Assembly: GCF_003967595.1 (NCBI RefSeq)
Contig: NZ_BIFW01000001.1
Location: 434,001 to 498,000, forward strand
Source of the DNA: Companilactobacillus musae
GTDB taxonomy: Bacteria > Bacillota > Bacilli > Lactobacillales > Lactobacillaceae
Direction: 5' to 3'
DNA: 64,000 nt
Made by a program: the position numbers and the translations under genes. Under the pieces are notes generated by a model that was not told the DNA's origin, did not search any database, and saw only the letters and a list, made by a program, of their open reading frames with translations. Numbering within the stretch: the stretch's first letter is position 1; each line of letters begins with the position of its first letter. Of the stretch, positions 17,551 to 26,772 are shown one piece after another.

Positions 17551-19389
17551 ATGTCAAATTGGATTGGGTTTATTTTATATACCTTCGGTCTGTTGGGATA
17601 TAACAGTACTGTACGTCGGCTTGGTGTTAGTCCCTATTTAGCCTGGATCACTTCCATGCTTGTTCAAATCTTAATATTATATGTTTTTGCCATGACTGGA
17701 TTTTTAAATCTCGGGATTAAAATAGTAACTTATGTCGGTATCATACTAGCTATTTTCTGGTTTATTATGAGTTTAGCTCGAAAAGGTCAATTAAAATTTG
17801 AAGGAATCCATTTGTTTGATTTTTGGATGATTGGATTAGGAATTGCTACTGGACACGTTCTTTGGAATAGTCCTCTTGTGCATTATGATAATTTTTCCCA
17901 TTGGGCAGTTATGGTAAAGTTCATGACTTTTACTGGACATCTACCTGGAGCTAGCGACAAGCTCATCTCATTCACTTCATACCCACCAGCAACTGCTTTA
18001 TTCATAACCCAATTCGTTCACTGGGTTGGTTTCAGTGACGGTGCCATGCTAGTTGCACAATTCATCTTAATCTGGGGCGCTGCATATTCTATTTTTGCTG
18101 GTCTTCGTGACCGTACTCGTGCCCTTACTAGTTTTATATTATGTTTCACTTTAGCAATTTCTTTTGTCTTTAATGTAGCAATTCGTTTAAATAACTTATT
18201 GGTTGACTACGTTTTGCCTATTATTACCATTGCCGCTTTAGTAGGTATTTTTGTTTATCGCAAACGTCCTTTCTTATTATGCGGTCATGTAAGCTTATTC
18301 ATTGCTACATTATTGTTGGTTAAAAACTCTGCTACATTCTTTGTTGTCATAATTGGAGTATATTTCTTATACACATTAATTAGTAACCATCATTGGAAGT
18401 GGCGACGCCTTCTCACCGTACCAATACAATTTGTTACCACTATTGGTATCGGAATAATACCATTTGCTTGGTGGAACTATCATGTAAAAAATACTTTTAC
18501 TATCTCTAAACACCAAATCAGCACTCAGGCATATGCTAAACAACTTAATGGTGAGAGCAATCAGACTTTAACAAAAATTGCTCATAAATTTATTGAACAA
18601 ATAGTTAACTGGAATTCCCTCTCCACTAAGGGCATTTTATTAATAAATGCTGTTCTTATTTTGACTTGGCTTTTTGTCAAAATTCACGAAAAACAACGCA
18701 ATAATCTATTAGAAATGGCTATCTTACTCGACATTTCTTTCGTAATTTATTATATAAGTCTATTTGGTATGTATGTCCTATCTATGCCTTATGCTGAGGC
18801 GATTCAACTCGATGGATTTGAAAGATATATGGCTAGTGTCGTTATTTTAAACTTATTCATTGCCGCAATTTGTTTAGTTAGAGTAATTGATCGACAGCAA
18901 TTTGAACAAAATTTTCAAAAACGTAACACTCAAGCCTTCAAAAGTGCTTTAACTAAAAATATTTATCAAATAACAACCTTGGTCACTGCTTTCTTTGCAA
19001 TTACTATGATGTATTCAGAGATCACCGGTACTAAATTTACCAATGAAATGAATCACAATACATTGCCTTTACAAATGAAACGTGTTTCAAAACCTTGGAA
19101 TCATCTAAACCATCGAAAAGTTTTGATTGTTGATCCAGAAATTGTTGATGTTAATGATTATTATGCTGGCTACGTTGGACGCTACTATTACTTCACTGAT
19201 AAAGCTGTTGGACAAGAAAACTTCATGATGACGCCTGAACAATTTAAACAAACCGTTGAAAATTATCAATATGTAGCTATTCCTGAGTCACATAGAACTT
19301 TTACAGTTCTAACTCAAAAAGTCTTCCATCAACATGTAATTACGGGATTATTTAAAGTTACTAAAAATGGTTTGATACGTATGCATTAA
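17551..19389 (+). CDS. Polytopic membrane protein, GT-C-like (paralogue 1)
   Basis: A 612-residue membrane protein with roughly 11-12 helices and no recognised catalytic soluble domain. An acidic loop motif HYDNFSHW (Asp113) lies between early helices and is followed by FTSYPPATALFITQF. This arrangement recalls GT-C glycosyltransferases that use lipid-linked sugar donors, with an Asp in the first large loop. The C-terminal soluble portion (from about residue 545) is outside the membrane. It sits 14 bp after the synthase with an AGGGAGA ribosome binding site. The role is likely in side-chain addition or assembly of the operon's polysaccharide; this is inference. Confidence 0.8.
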   Translation: MSNWIGFILYTFGLLGYNSTVRRLGVSPYLAWITSMLVQILILYVFAMTGFLNLGIKIVTYVGIILAIFWFIMSLARKGQLKFEGIHLFDFWMIGLGIATGHVLWNSPLVHYDNFSHWAVMVKFMTFTGHLPGASDKLISFTSYPPATALFITQFVHWVGFSDGAMLVAQFILIWGAAYSIFAGLRDRTRALTSFILCFTLAISFVFNVAIRLNNLLVDYVLPIITIAALVGIFVYRKRPFLLCGHVSLFIATLLLVKNSATFFVVIIGVYFLYTLISNHHWKWRRLLTVPIQFVTTIGIGIIPFAWWNYHVKNTFTISKHQISTQAYAKQLNGESNQTLTKIAHKFIEQIVNWNSLSTKGILLINAVLILTWLFVKIHEKQRNNLLEMAILLDISFVIYYISLFGMYVLSMPYAEAIQLDGFERYMASVVILNLFIAAICLVRVIDRQQFEQNFQKRNTQAFKSALTKNIYQITTLVTAFFAITMMYSEITGTKFTNEMNHNTLPLQMKRVSKPWNHLNHRKVLIVDPEIVDVNDYYAGYVGRYYYFTDKAVGQENFMMTPEQFKQTVENYQYVAIPESHRTFTVLTQKVFHQHVITGLFKVTKNGLIRMH

Positions 19390-19411
19390 TATAAAGAAAG
19401 TAGGTATTATT

Positions 19412-21277
19412 TTGGCAATCCTAGGATTCTTATTCTTAGCTTTATCATTGATCGGTTACAGTAGTACACTACGCTTACTACACGTGAATCCTTACTTTAC
19501 TTGGATCACAAGTATTTTAGTAGAGATCATGCTTCTATATTGTTTTGCCATGTTAAATTTATTACGCCTCGGTATCTGGACAGTCACTTTATTAGGTGTA
19601 TTACTATTAATTGCTCGTCTAATATTAGGTTATATGGGAAAAGTCAGTATTCATCACGAGTATTTGCATCTATTCGATGTTTGGATGGTCTTTTTAGGAA
19701 CTGTTATGGCTTTGGTTTTATTACATAGCCCCTTAATTCACTATGATAATTTTTCCCACTGGGCAACTATTGTAAAATTTTTATACTATAACGGCCATCT
19801 ACCTGGTGTAGCGGATACGATCATTTCCTTTACCTCATATCCACCAGCAACTGCTCTTTTCATAACTCAATTCGTTACCTTCACCGGATTTCACGAAGGA
19901 ACTATGTTAGTAGCACAGTTCATTCTAATTTGGGCAGCCAGTTATACTATTTTTGCTTCCTTAAAAGATAGATCTCGTGGTCTAAATTCAATGATATTGT
20001 GTTTGGCGATAGCTTTATCTTATGTATTTAATATCAATATTAGATTGAATAACCTATTAGTTGATTATGTATTAGCAATCATAACAGTCGCTGCATTAGT
20101 TGGTATTTTTGTTTACAAAAAACGTCCCAAAATGTTAATCTTTCACGTTGCTCTTTTCAGTGGAACACTATTGCTCATTAAAAATTCAGCAGCATTTTTT
20201 GTTGCTATAATTGCTATTTATTACTTATATACAATTATCAAACAAACAAAAGCTGGCAGTTTACTAAAAAAGGGATTAAAGGTTACTAGTTTATTCTCAG
20301 GAACTTATTTAATGGCAGCTATCCCCTTCATTTGGTGGGAAATTCACGTTCACTCAACCTTCACAAGTTCAAAACATGAAATTAGTGCATCGGCTTATCA
20401 AAGTCAATTGGCACATGATGGTTTAAAGGGATTTCTTAGTATTGGGCAGGCCTTTTTACATCAAATTTTTAACCTGGGATCATTGTCCACTCAAGGATTA
20501 ATTTTGATTAATATTGGTCTAATAAGTGCTTGGGCAATAATCAAGTATGCTTTCAATCATCCCAATAACTTATTTAAGTTGTTAGGATGGTTAGATCTAA
20601 TAACTTTGCTTTACTATGGAAGTTTGCTAGGAATGTACATTTTATCAATGCCCTTTGCTGAGGCTATTACTTTGGATGGGTTTGAAAGATATATGTCAAC
20701 TGTCATCATCTTAAATCTGTTCATAGGTATTCTTTGTATTGTCTATGTTATAGATGAAACGTATTATGAACAAGATATTTCAAAGCGAAGTCCCCGCAAC
20801 TTTCAATCAATTTGGACTAAAAATAGTTATCAATTAGCCACTTTTTTAACTATGTTTTTTGCGATTATTATGATGTATTCAGAAATTAACGGAACCAATT
20901 TCACCAATAATTATAATCGTCGTACTTTACCCGTTATGTTGACCAAAGTTGCCAATCCATGGACTAAGCAGAACAATACTAAAATATTAATTGTCGATCC
21001 TCAAAAAGTCGAAGTCGTAACTTACTATACTGGATATTTGGCAAATTATTATTTCTTTACTAACAATGCTACCGGTCAGGCAACCTTTAGCAAATCTAAA
21101 GTTAAGTTCAAAAAAGATCTTAACCAATACAAATATGTTGTCATTCCCAAGTATGATAAAAGTTTTACTCATGGTACTACTAAGTTTTATCATCAAAAAA
21201 TCAAAACCGGCTTTTATCGAATTCACAAAAATCATTTACAAAAAATAAACTTAAAAGATAAAACAGAGTATCAATAA
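19412..21277 (+). CDS. Polytopic membrane protein, GT-C-like (paralogue 2)
   Basis: Tandem paralogue of the preceding gene. Similarity is visible over the whole length and near-identical around HYDNFSHW (Asp112), FTSYPPATALFITQF and RLNNLLVDYVL. Starts at a TTG with AAGTAGGT upstream, 22 bp behind its twin, and closes the operon. Retention of two copies suggests two related sugar donors or acceptors, but this is inference. The C-terminal segments differ most, including a Lys-rich tail here. A strong hairpin terminator follows directly. Confidence 0.8.
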   Translation: MAILGFLFLALSLIGYSSTLRLLHVNPYFTWITSILVEIMLLYCFAMLNLLRLGIWTVTLLGVLLLIARLILGYMGKVSIHHEYLHLFDVWMVFLGTVMALVLLHSPLIHYDNFSHWATIVKFLYYNGHLPGVADTIISFTSYPPATALFITQFVTFTGFHEGTMLVAQFILIWAASYTIFASLKDRSRGLNSMILCLAIALSYVFNINIRLNNLLVDYVLAIITVAALVGIFVYKKRPKMLIFHVALFSGTLLLIKNSAAFFVAIIAIYYLYTIIKQTKAGSLLKKGLKVTSLFSGTYLMAAIPFIWWEIHVHSTFTSSKHEISASAYQSQLAHDGLKGFLSIGQAFLHQIFNLGSLSTQGLILINIGLISAWAIIKYAFNHPNNLFKLLGWLDLITLLYYGSLLGMYILSMPFAEAITLDGFERYMSTVIILNLFIGILCIVYVIDETYYEQDISKRSPRNFQSIWTKNSYQLATFLTMFFAIIMMYSEINGTNFTNNYNRRTLPVMLTKVANPWTKQNNTKILIVDPQKVEVVTYYTGYLANYYFFTNNATGQATFSKSKVKFKKDLNQYKYVVIPKYDKSFTHGTTKFYHQKIKTGFYRIHKNHLQKINLKDKTEYQ

Positions 21278-21340
21278 AAAACGGCATTTATTGGGAAATC
21301 CAGAATGTATGGATTCTTAATAAATGTCGTTTTATTTTTT
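21277..21340. terminator. Bidirectional terminator, polysaccharide operon / HAD gene
   Basis: A stem AAAACGGCATTTATT with AATAAATGTCGTTTT (one G-T pair) serves the polysaccharide operon and the convergent HAD phosphatase gene. Confidence 0.8.
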
Positions 21341-22147
21341 CATTATTTTAAAATATTTTTCCAAAAATACTGCCAGGCCATCTTCTAGGTTGGTAGAAGT
21401 TACATAGTTAGCTTGCTTTTTCACTTCCTCTAGACCATTACCCATCGCAACTGACATTTTGGCTTCTTTCATCATTCCAACATCATTCATTCCGTCACCA
21501 AAGACGAAAGTATGATCATAGTCTACACCCTGTTCTTGTTGAATCTGTTTGACTGCTGTTCCCTTATCTGTATTTAAAGGAATCATCTCGATATTGTCAG
21601 GTCCTGATGATGACACTCTCAATAAACCACTGGCATTCAATTTAACACGTGCTCGATCCAATTCATCCATACTTCCACGGCTCAAAATGACACCATTAGT
21701 AATCTCATTCTCTACTTTTTTTAAATCCGACAAGCCCTTGATTTCTCTATATCCAAAAGCATCATCAAAATTACCAGCATTTTGAGCAATAAAGTGAGGT
21801 ATTTTCTCTGAAAAGTAAGCCTTCTCAGGTGTAAAGAACATGATTGGTAGTTTGTTAATTTGAGATATTTGATAAGCTAATTCAACCGCTGTTCCACCTA
21901 ATTTTGTGATCTCCCGACCATCTTTACCATCAAAAACCGCTCCATTAGAAGTAATCATTCTAACTTGGGAATTTAATCGTGCTCGTGTGATCTTTGCTAA
22001 TTCGTACATTCGACCTGTAGCAATATAAAACATTACGTCCCTTTGCTGTAAAAATTCAATTGTTAATTTATTTCGTTCTGAAATATGCTTATGGTCACTT
22101 TCTAAAAGCGTTCCGTCAAGATCCATAAAAACTAAGTATTTTGGCAT
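21332..22147 (-). CDS. Cof-type HAD family sugar phosphatase
   Basis: Cytoplasmic haloacid dehalogenase-type phosphatase (type IIB cap). Motif I is FMDLDGTLLES at the N-terminus, motif II is ITSNGAVF, a conserved Lys lies in the middle and motif IV is FGDGMNDVGMM near residue 225. Members dephosphorylate sugar phosphates or FMN with broad specificity, so the true substrate is unknown. The second ATG (22147) is preferred because GAGGT lies about 9 nt before it and only 2 nt before the first ATG. Confidence 0.9.
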   Translation of the reverse strand: MPKYLVFMDLDGTLLESDHKHISERNKLTIEFLQQRDVMFYIATGRMYELAKITRARLNSQVRMITSNGAVFDGKDGREITKLGGTAVELAYQISQINKLPIMFFTPEKAYFSEKIPHFIAQNAGNFDDAFGYREIKGLSDLKKVENEITNGVILSRGSMDELDRARVKLNASGLLRVSSSGPDNIEMIPLNTDKGTAVKQIQQEQGVDYDHTFVFGDGMNDVGMMKEAKMSVAMGNGLEEVKKQANYVTSTNLEDGLAVFLEKYFKIMKK

Positions 22148-22229
22148 TCCCATCTACCTCGTAGTATACAAATAATTATACATACTATTGTAGCAGACTA
22201 TTGCAATCGGTTACTTTTTAAACTTGGAA

Positions 22230-23087
22230 TTAATTTTCAGCTCCAACTTTTTCACCACGTACTATTTTTTCAATATCTCGAGGATCTCTTCGATCAAAAA
22301 ATTGGCTTTCATTCTTATTCAGTTCTGCTATTTTGTTCATTTCCTCATCAGTTAATTGGAAATCAAAAACATCAATATTCTCTTTCATTCGAGAAACATG
22401 AGTACTCTTGGGGATAACTACAATATTACGTTGCAATAACCAACGAAGTATAACTTGTCCATTGGACTTACCGTATTTTGAACCAATATCCTTTAACAAT
22501 TCATTTTGAAAAATATCATGTTTTCCCTCAGCAAAAGGTGCCCAAGCTTCTACTTGAATATCTTCTTGTTGATTGAATTTTACTTCATCCAATTGCTGAT
22601 TCCATGGATTGACTTCCAATTGATTAACGGCCGGTTTAATATCATTGAATAATTCTATATTTTTAACTACATCACTATAAAAATTAGAAACACCAATTGA
22701 TCGTAACTTTCCAGCACGTTTAGCATCTTCTAAGGCACGCCACTCCCCCATAGTATCGCCATATGGTTGATGAATAAGATAAAGATCAATATAATCTGTA
22801 TCTAAATTCTTCAATGATTTCTTTATCCCTTCTTGCGCCTCTGCATAATTACTTGATATCCAGAGCTTTGATGTAATAAAGAACTCTGATCTTGGAATAC
22901 CGCTTTTCTTAATAGCCCTGCCAACAGCAAGTTCATTTTTATAAATAGCTGCTGTATCAAAAAGTCGATATCCCACCTTGATAGCATCACTTACTACTTT
23001 TTCACATTCGTTTAAATCATCAACTTGAAATACCCCAAAACCTAATTTTGGTATTTTATTGCCATCATTTAATTTAAAACTATCCAT
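22230..23087 (-). CDS. Aldo/keto reductase
   Basis: NADPH-dependent TIM-barrel reductase of the AKR superfamily. The catalytic tetrad can be seen: Asp and Tyr in LFDTAAIYKNE, Lys in TSKLW and His in YLIHQP. The cofactor motif IPKSTHVSRMKEN is near residue 235. The carbonyl substrate is unknown. Last gene of a four-gene operon: its ATG overlaps the TAA of the preceding hydrolase (TAATG), so the two are translationally coupled, with AGGAGAG upstream. Confidence 0.92.
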   Translation of the reverse strand: MDSFKLNDGNKIPKLGFGVFQVDDLNECEKVVSDAIKVGYRLFDTAAIYKNELAVGRAIKKSGIPRSEFFITSKLWISSNYAEAQEGIKKSLKNLDTDYIDLYLIHQPYGDTMGEWRALEDAKRAGKLRSIGVSNFYSDVVKNIELFNDIKPAVNQLEVNPWNQQLDEVKFNQQEDIQVEAWAPFAEGKHDIFQNELLKDIGSKYGKSNGQVILRWLLQRNIVVIPKSTHVSRMKENIDVFDFQLTDEEMNKIAELNKNESQFFDRRDPRDIEKIVRGEKVGAEN

Positions 23088-24094
23088 TACAGACTCTCCT
23101 TAAAGAAACTTGCAAACTTATCAAATGGTATCAAATTCATTTGATCATACAAATCCGTATGAGTTGCTCCTGGTACGATTACTAACTCTTTATGATCTTT
23201 CAAACGATTATATGATTCTTCCGCCATATAACGTGAATGAGCCTTTTCACCAGTAACGATCAAGACTGGACGTGGTGAGATCTTATCAATATGCTGTTGT
23301 AATGGAAAGTTATAATAACTCAATGGACTTGTAGCTGTCCAAGCCGCTGCTGAATTGACTGAGCGGGGGTGGAAGGCACGACCACGATAATAATTAAAGA
23401 ATTCCGTCGTAACTGAATCAGCACCTTCTGGAAGCTTCTCAGGGAAAAGAACGTTCGATTGCATAGGACGATTATTTTCATCAAATGGCAATTCATGCAA
23501 GCCGCCAGCTGGTTGACCATTTTCAGCATCTTCCCAACGTTGTTTTGCTAAAGTTTGTTTTTCAATTTCTCTTTGTTCTTCTGTTTTAGAATTATTTAGA
23601 CCCATCCACATTGAATCAGACATATCATACATAACTGATGTAGCAACCGCCTTGATTCGAACATCGATTGATGCAGCAGTTAGGACGTGACTACCTAAGC
23701 CACAAATTCCAATGGCACCAATTCTTTCTCGATTTACAAATTTTTGCAAACCAATGAAATCAACTGCAGCCGAGAAATCCTCTACAAAAATATCAGGCGA
23801 TGCAACGTTTCTGACACTACCTGAACTTTCACCAGTAGTTGATTGGTCAAATGCTACTGTAACAAAGCCTTTTTCAGCTAATGTTTGAGCATATAAACCA
23901 CTTGATTGCTCCTTAACTGCCCCAAAGGGACCTGAAATAACGATAGCTGGATATTGTTTTGCTTCATCAAAATTCAATGGTAAATATAAATGTCCAGCAA
24001 GAATAAAACCGTAACGGTTCTTAAAACGTACATTTTGAACTTCAATTCTCGGATCAATTTTGAAAACCCTTGTGTCATTTGCTAATTTACTCAT
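23087..24094 (-). CDS. Alpha/beta hydrolase with Cys nucleophile (YcjY/dienelactone hydrolase-like)
   Basis: Cytoplasmic alpha/beta hydrolase of 335 residues. The oxyanion region is VISGPFGAVKEQ. The nucleophile elbow reads IGICGLGSH, which puts a Cys where most relatives have Ser; this is known for the dienelactone hydrolase and YcjY-like groups. The acid would lie near VTGEKAHSRYM and the His in VPGATHTDLY near residue 310. The substrate is unknown. Third gene of the operon running from the acetyltransferase to the aldo/keto reductase; the gap to the preceding SDR gene is 17 bp. Confidence 0.85.
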   Translation of the reverse strand: MSKLANDTRVFKIDPRIEVQNVRFKNRYGFILAGHLYLPLNFDEAKQYPAIVISGPFGAVKEQSSGLYAQTLAEKGFVTVAFDQSTTGESSGSVRNVASPDIFVEDFSAAVDFIGLQKFVNRERIGAIGICGLGSHVLTAASIDVRIKAVATSVMYDMSDSMWMGLNNSKTEEQREIEKQTLAKQRWEDAENGQPAGGLHELPFDENNRPMQSNVLFPEKLPEGADSVTTEFFNYYRGRAFHPRSVNSAAAWTATSPLSYYNFPLQQHIDKISPRPVLIVTGEKAHSRYMAEESYNRLKDHKELVIVPGATHTDLYDQMNLIPFDKFASFFKESL

Positions 24095-24111
24095 ATTTAA
24101 TTTCCTCTTCT

Positions 24112-24846
24112 CTAAATATCTTGTTTAATTGGACGAATTATAACTTCATTTACATCCATATTATTTGGTGAATCAACGGCAAACACTACTGAAGATGCAA
24201 TATTATCTGCTGAAAGACCAATCTGCTTTTCAACTTCGATTTCTGCTTTACGATTATCTTCATTACCGATGGAATTATACAATTCCGTTGCAACTGCACC
24301 AGGAGAAACAATAGTGGTTCTAATATTGTTAGTATGTTGCTCTTGACGCAAGCCTCCCATAATTGCCCTTACGGCAAACTTAGAGCCATTATAAACAGCC
24401 AAGTTAGGAACAACTACATGTCCAGCAACTGAATCAGTAGCTAAGATATGTCCTTGCTTTTGTTCAACCATAGTTGGCAATACGGCTGCAATCCCATTTA
24501 GAACTCCCATGATATTAACATTTAAAATTCTTTGCCATTCATCGTGGGCTCGATTAATTAAGGCATTGACTGGCATCACTCCGGCGTTATTATATAGAAC
24601 ATCAATTCGACCAAAATTCTTAATAGCTGTATCTGCTAAAGCCTGAACTTCATCTAGTTTAGTAACATCTACTTTTTGTGTAATAATTTCTTCATCGGGG
24701 AATTCAGATTTTAATTCATTCAAACGATCCAATCTTCTAGCACCGATCACTAATTTAGCGTGTTTTTTTGCTAAAGCTCTAGTAGTTGCTGCTCCGATAC
24801 CACTTGAAGCTCCAGTTATAATAATTACTTTACCTTCAATACTCAT
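24112..24846 (-). CDS. Short-chain dehydrogenase/reductase (SDR)
   Basis: Classical SDR with a Rossmann cofactor motif TGASSGIG at residues 11-18, NNAG near 89 and the active-site Tyr-Lys in YNGSKFAVRA near 155-159, with the Ser in ATDSVAG. It would oxidise or reduce an alcohol/carbonyl pair with NAD(P). The ATGA overlap with the upstream acetyltransferase stop gives tight coupling. As part of an operon with an aldo/keto reductase and a hydrolase, it may detoxify or modify small carbonyl compounds; that is inference. Confidence 0.92.
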   Translation of the reverse strand: MSIEGKVIIITGASSGIGAATTRALAKKHAKLVIGARRLDRLNELKSEFPDEEIITQKVDVTKLDEVQALADTAIKNFGRIDVLYNNAGVMPVNALINRAHDEWQRILNVNIMGVLNGIAAVLPTMVEQKQGHILATDSVAGHVVVPNLAVYNGSKFAVRAIMGGLRQEQHTNNIRTTIVSPGAVATELYNSIGNEDNRKAEIEVEKQIGLSADNIASSVVFAVDSPNNMDVNEVIIRPIKQDI

Positions 24847-25343
24847 CTTTTATCCTCCAATATTATTTCGGCTGGATTTCCTGCAACAACTGTATTTTTT
24901 AAAACTCTTTTCGTAACAACAGCTCCAGCTTGAATTACGGCATTATTGCCAATAGTTACTCCAGGTAAAATAATGGCTCTTCCACCAATTTTGACATTTT
25001 CTTCAATCGTAATTGGTGCGATTCTTTGACTGCAATCTGTCGTCAGAAGAGATACACCGGGACCAATTACAACTCCTTTAGCGATTGTAATGCCACCGAT
25101 ATCTGACATAGTGACATTACAATTGATAAAAACATCTTTGGCAATTTGAATCTTACGACCATAATCGGTATAAAATGGCAATCTAATTTCAGAACTATTT
25201 GCTAACTGATATCCCAATATTTCACTTAATAGTTGTTTAGTTTCACCTTGACTGTGACGTTCAGTATTCAAATGTTGCAAAAGTCGCTGATTTTGAGCCA
25301 TTAATTGTTTTTCAACTGTCGTTAAAGTATTTATCCAAGCCAT
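24843..25343 (-). CDS. Maltose/galactoside O-acetyltransferase family (left-handed beta-helix)
   Basis: CoA-dependent O-acetyltransferase with hexapeptide repeats (left-handed beta-helix). Repeats such as DIGGITIAKGVVIGPGVSLLT and VKIGGRAIILPGVTIGNNAV are clear, and the end has the AGNPAE motif. It is shorter than LacA/Maa (about 166 residues), and the N-terminal helical part is present but divergent. First gene of the operon. The ATG at 25343 is chosen because AAGGAGG is 8 nt ahead and covers the alternative GTG start. Confidence 0.87.
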   Translation of the reverse strand: MAWINTLTTVEKQLMAQNQRLLQHLNTERHSQGETKQLLSEILGYQLANSSEIRLPFYTDYGRKIQIAKDVFINCNVTMSDIGGITIAKGVVIGPGVSLLTTDCSQRIAPITIEENVKIGGRAIILPGVTIGNNAVIQAGAVVTKRVLKNTVVAGNPAEIILEDKR

Positions 25344-25456
25344 ATATTTCACCTCCTTGTAACTGATTGACTTCAGTATAAGGACACTTGAGTAATATGT
25401 GAAATACTTCTAAAATATAGCTAACCATAACTAAAAACTATGGAAGGAGCAAAACT

Positions 25457-26335
25457 ATGGAACTAAGAGTTTTAAGATATTTTTTAGCCGTTGCTCAAGA
25501 AAAAAACATCACTCGGGCTTCACAAAAACTATTGGTCTCACAACCAACACTTTCTAAGCAATTATCTGATTTGGAAGAAGAATTAGGTGCAAAACTATTT
25601 ACTCGTGGTCATCGACAAATAACTTTGACTTCTGAGGGAGAATACTTACGCTCAAAAGCTGAGGAAATAATAGATTTAACTGATAAAACTTCCGCCAACA
25701 TTCAAACTGATCAAATCATTAGCGGTGAATTAACGCTGGGAGCTGGGGAAAGTATTGGCATGAAAAGAATTATCAATATTATAAGTGATATCACTCAAGA
25801 TTATCCTGACGTTAAAGTTCATCTAGTCAGTGGTAATGCTGAAGAAATGGAATCCATGCTTGACCGTGGTACTTTGGATTTTGCTGTATTGATGGGTGAA
25901 AGAACATTGGAAAACTACCACTATCTTCAGATTCCCGAAACAGATCAATGGGGTGTTTTAATGCTAAAAGATAAACCTTTAACTCAAAAAGATGTTATTA
26001 CACCCAAAGACTTGGTTAATAAACCTTTAATCATGTCCTCACAAGCCTTACAAAATCATCGCTTCCAAGATTGGTGGGGAAATCTTGGTCCTAAAATGAA
26101 TATTTTAGGAACGTTTACCCTCGTTTATAATGCCGAATTATTAGCTGAAAATAGTGGAGCTTATATGATTACATTCAATAACCTTCTCAACAATTCCCCT
26201 ACTCAAAATTTAATCTTCCGTCCGTTATCACCAGAATTATTTGAACCTATCACAGTAATTTGGAAGAAAAACACAGTTCAATCAAAAGTGAATCAATTAT
26301 TCATTCGTCGTTTAAAAGCTTCTTTTGATAATTAA
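25457..26335 (+). CDS. LysR family transcriptional regulator
   Basis: DNA-binding regulator with an N-terminal winged helix-turn-helix (FLAVAQEKNITRASQKLLVSQPTLSKQL, described by its LysR pattern) and a C-terminal periplasmic-binding-like effector domain. It is transcribed away from the acetyltransferase-SDR-hydrolase-AKR operon with a 113-bp shared gap, the usual LysR arrangement, so it most likely controls that operon. The effector is unknown. GGAAGGAG precedes the ATG. Confidence 0.9.
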   Translation: MELRVLRYFLAVAQEKNITRASQKLLVSQPTLSKQLSDLEEELGAKLFTRGHRQITLTSEGEYLRSKAEEIIDLTDKTSANIQTDQIISGELTLGAGESIGMKRIINIISDITQDYPDVKVHLVSGNAEEMESMLDRGTLDFAVLMGERTLENYHYLQIPETDQWGVLMLKDKPLTQKDVITPKDLVNKPLIMSSQALQNHRFQDWWGNLGPKMNILGTFTLVYNAELLAENSGAYMITFNNLLNNSPTQNLIFRPLSPELFEPITVIWKKNTVQSKVNQLFIRRLKASFDN

Positions 26336-26382
26336 AAAAATGCTCACCTAATAATCAATTGATTATTAAGTGAGCATTTTTA
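26335..26382. terminator. Bidirectional terminator, LysR gene / VOC gene
   Basis: A long perfect inverted repeat (AAAATGCTCAC... with TAATAATCAA and its complement at the tip) with A/T flanks between two convergent genes. Confidence 0.85.
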
Positions 26383-26763
26383 AACTGTTAATTCAATTTG
26401 ATTGCCTTCTGGATCGCAAACAACACTTTCGTAATAGCCATCCCCAGTAACTCTGGGGCCACTAAGATGTTTGTAACCAGCTGCAGCAATTTTTTCTGTT
26501 AAAGCATCAACTTTTTCCTTAGAACCAAGTGCCATGGCAATATGCACATAACCCAATGGATTCCCAGGTTCATGATGCTTATTCAAATCTTCCCTTGTAC
26601 CAACTTCCAAACGCGCACCGTCAGGAAATGTTAAGAAGACCGAAGAAAATGTTGTAACGGGATTACGATATGTTCCCGAGGCACTAGCCTCAAAGAACAT
26701 TTCATAAAATTCAACTACTTTCTTGAGATCTCTGACAAATAATCCCACGTGTTCAATCCTCAT
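26380..26763 (-). CDS. VOC family protein (glyoxalase/bleomycin-resistance fold)
   Basis: A 127-residue metal-binding VOC protein. Candidate metal ligands are His5 (RIEHVGLFV), Glu in RLEVGTRE, His in YVHIAM and Glu in NQIELTV near the C-terminus. That pattern is compatible with a glyoxalase I-like lyase, but the substrate is unknown. It lies 9 bp after galM, with AGAGGGG in the gap, and is the last gene of the maltose cluster transcript. Confidence 0.85.
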   Translation of the reverse strand: MRIEHVGLFVRDLKKVVEFYEMFFEASASGTYRNPVTTFSSVFLTFPDGARLEVGTREDLNKHHEPGNPLGYVHIAMALGSKEKVDALTEKIAAAGYKHLSGPRVTGDGYYESVVCDPEGNQIELTV

Positions 26764-26772
26764 AAAACCCCT

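Noticed and set aside
17551-21277. Wzy/Wzx-type exopolysaccharide polymerase or flippase
   Set aside because: Helix number is similar, but the paired HYDNFSHW and FTSYPPATALF loops and lack of other Wzy-cluster genes fit GT-C-like proteins better.
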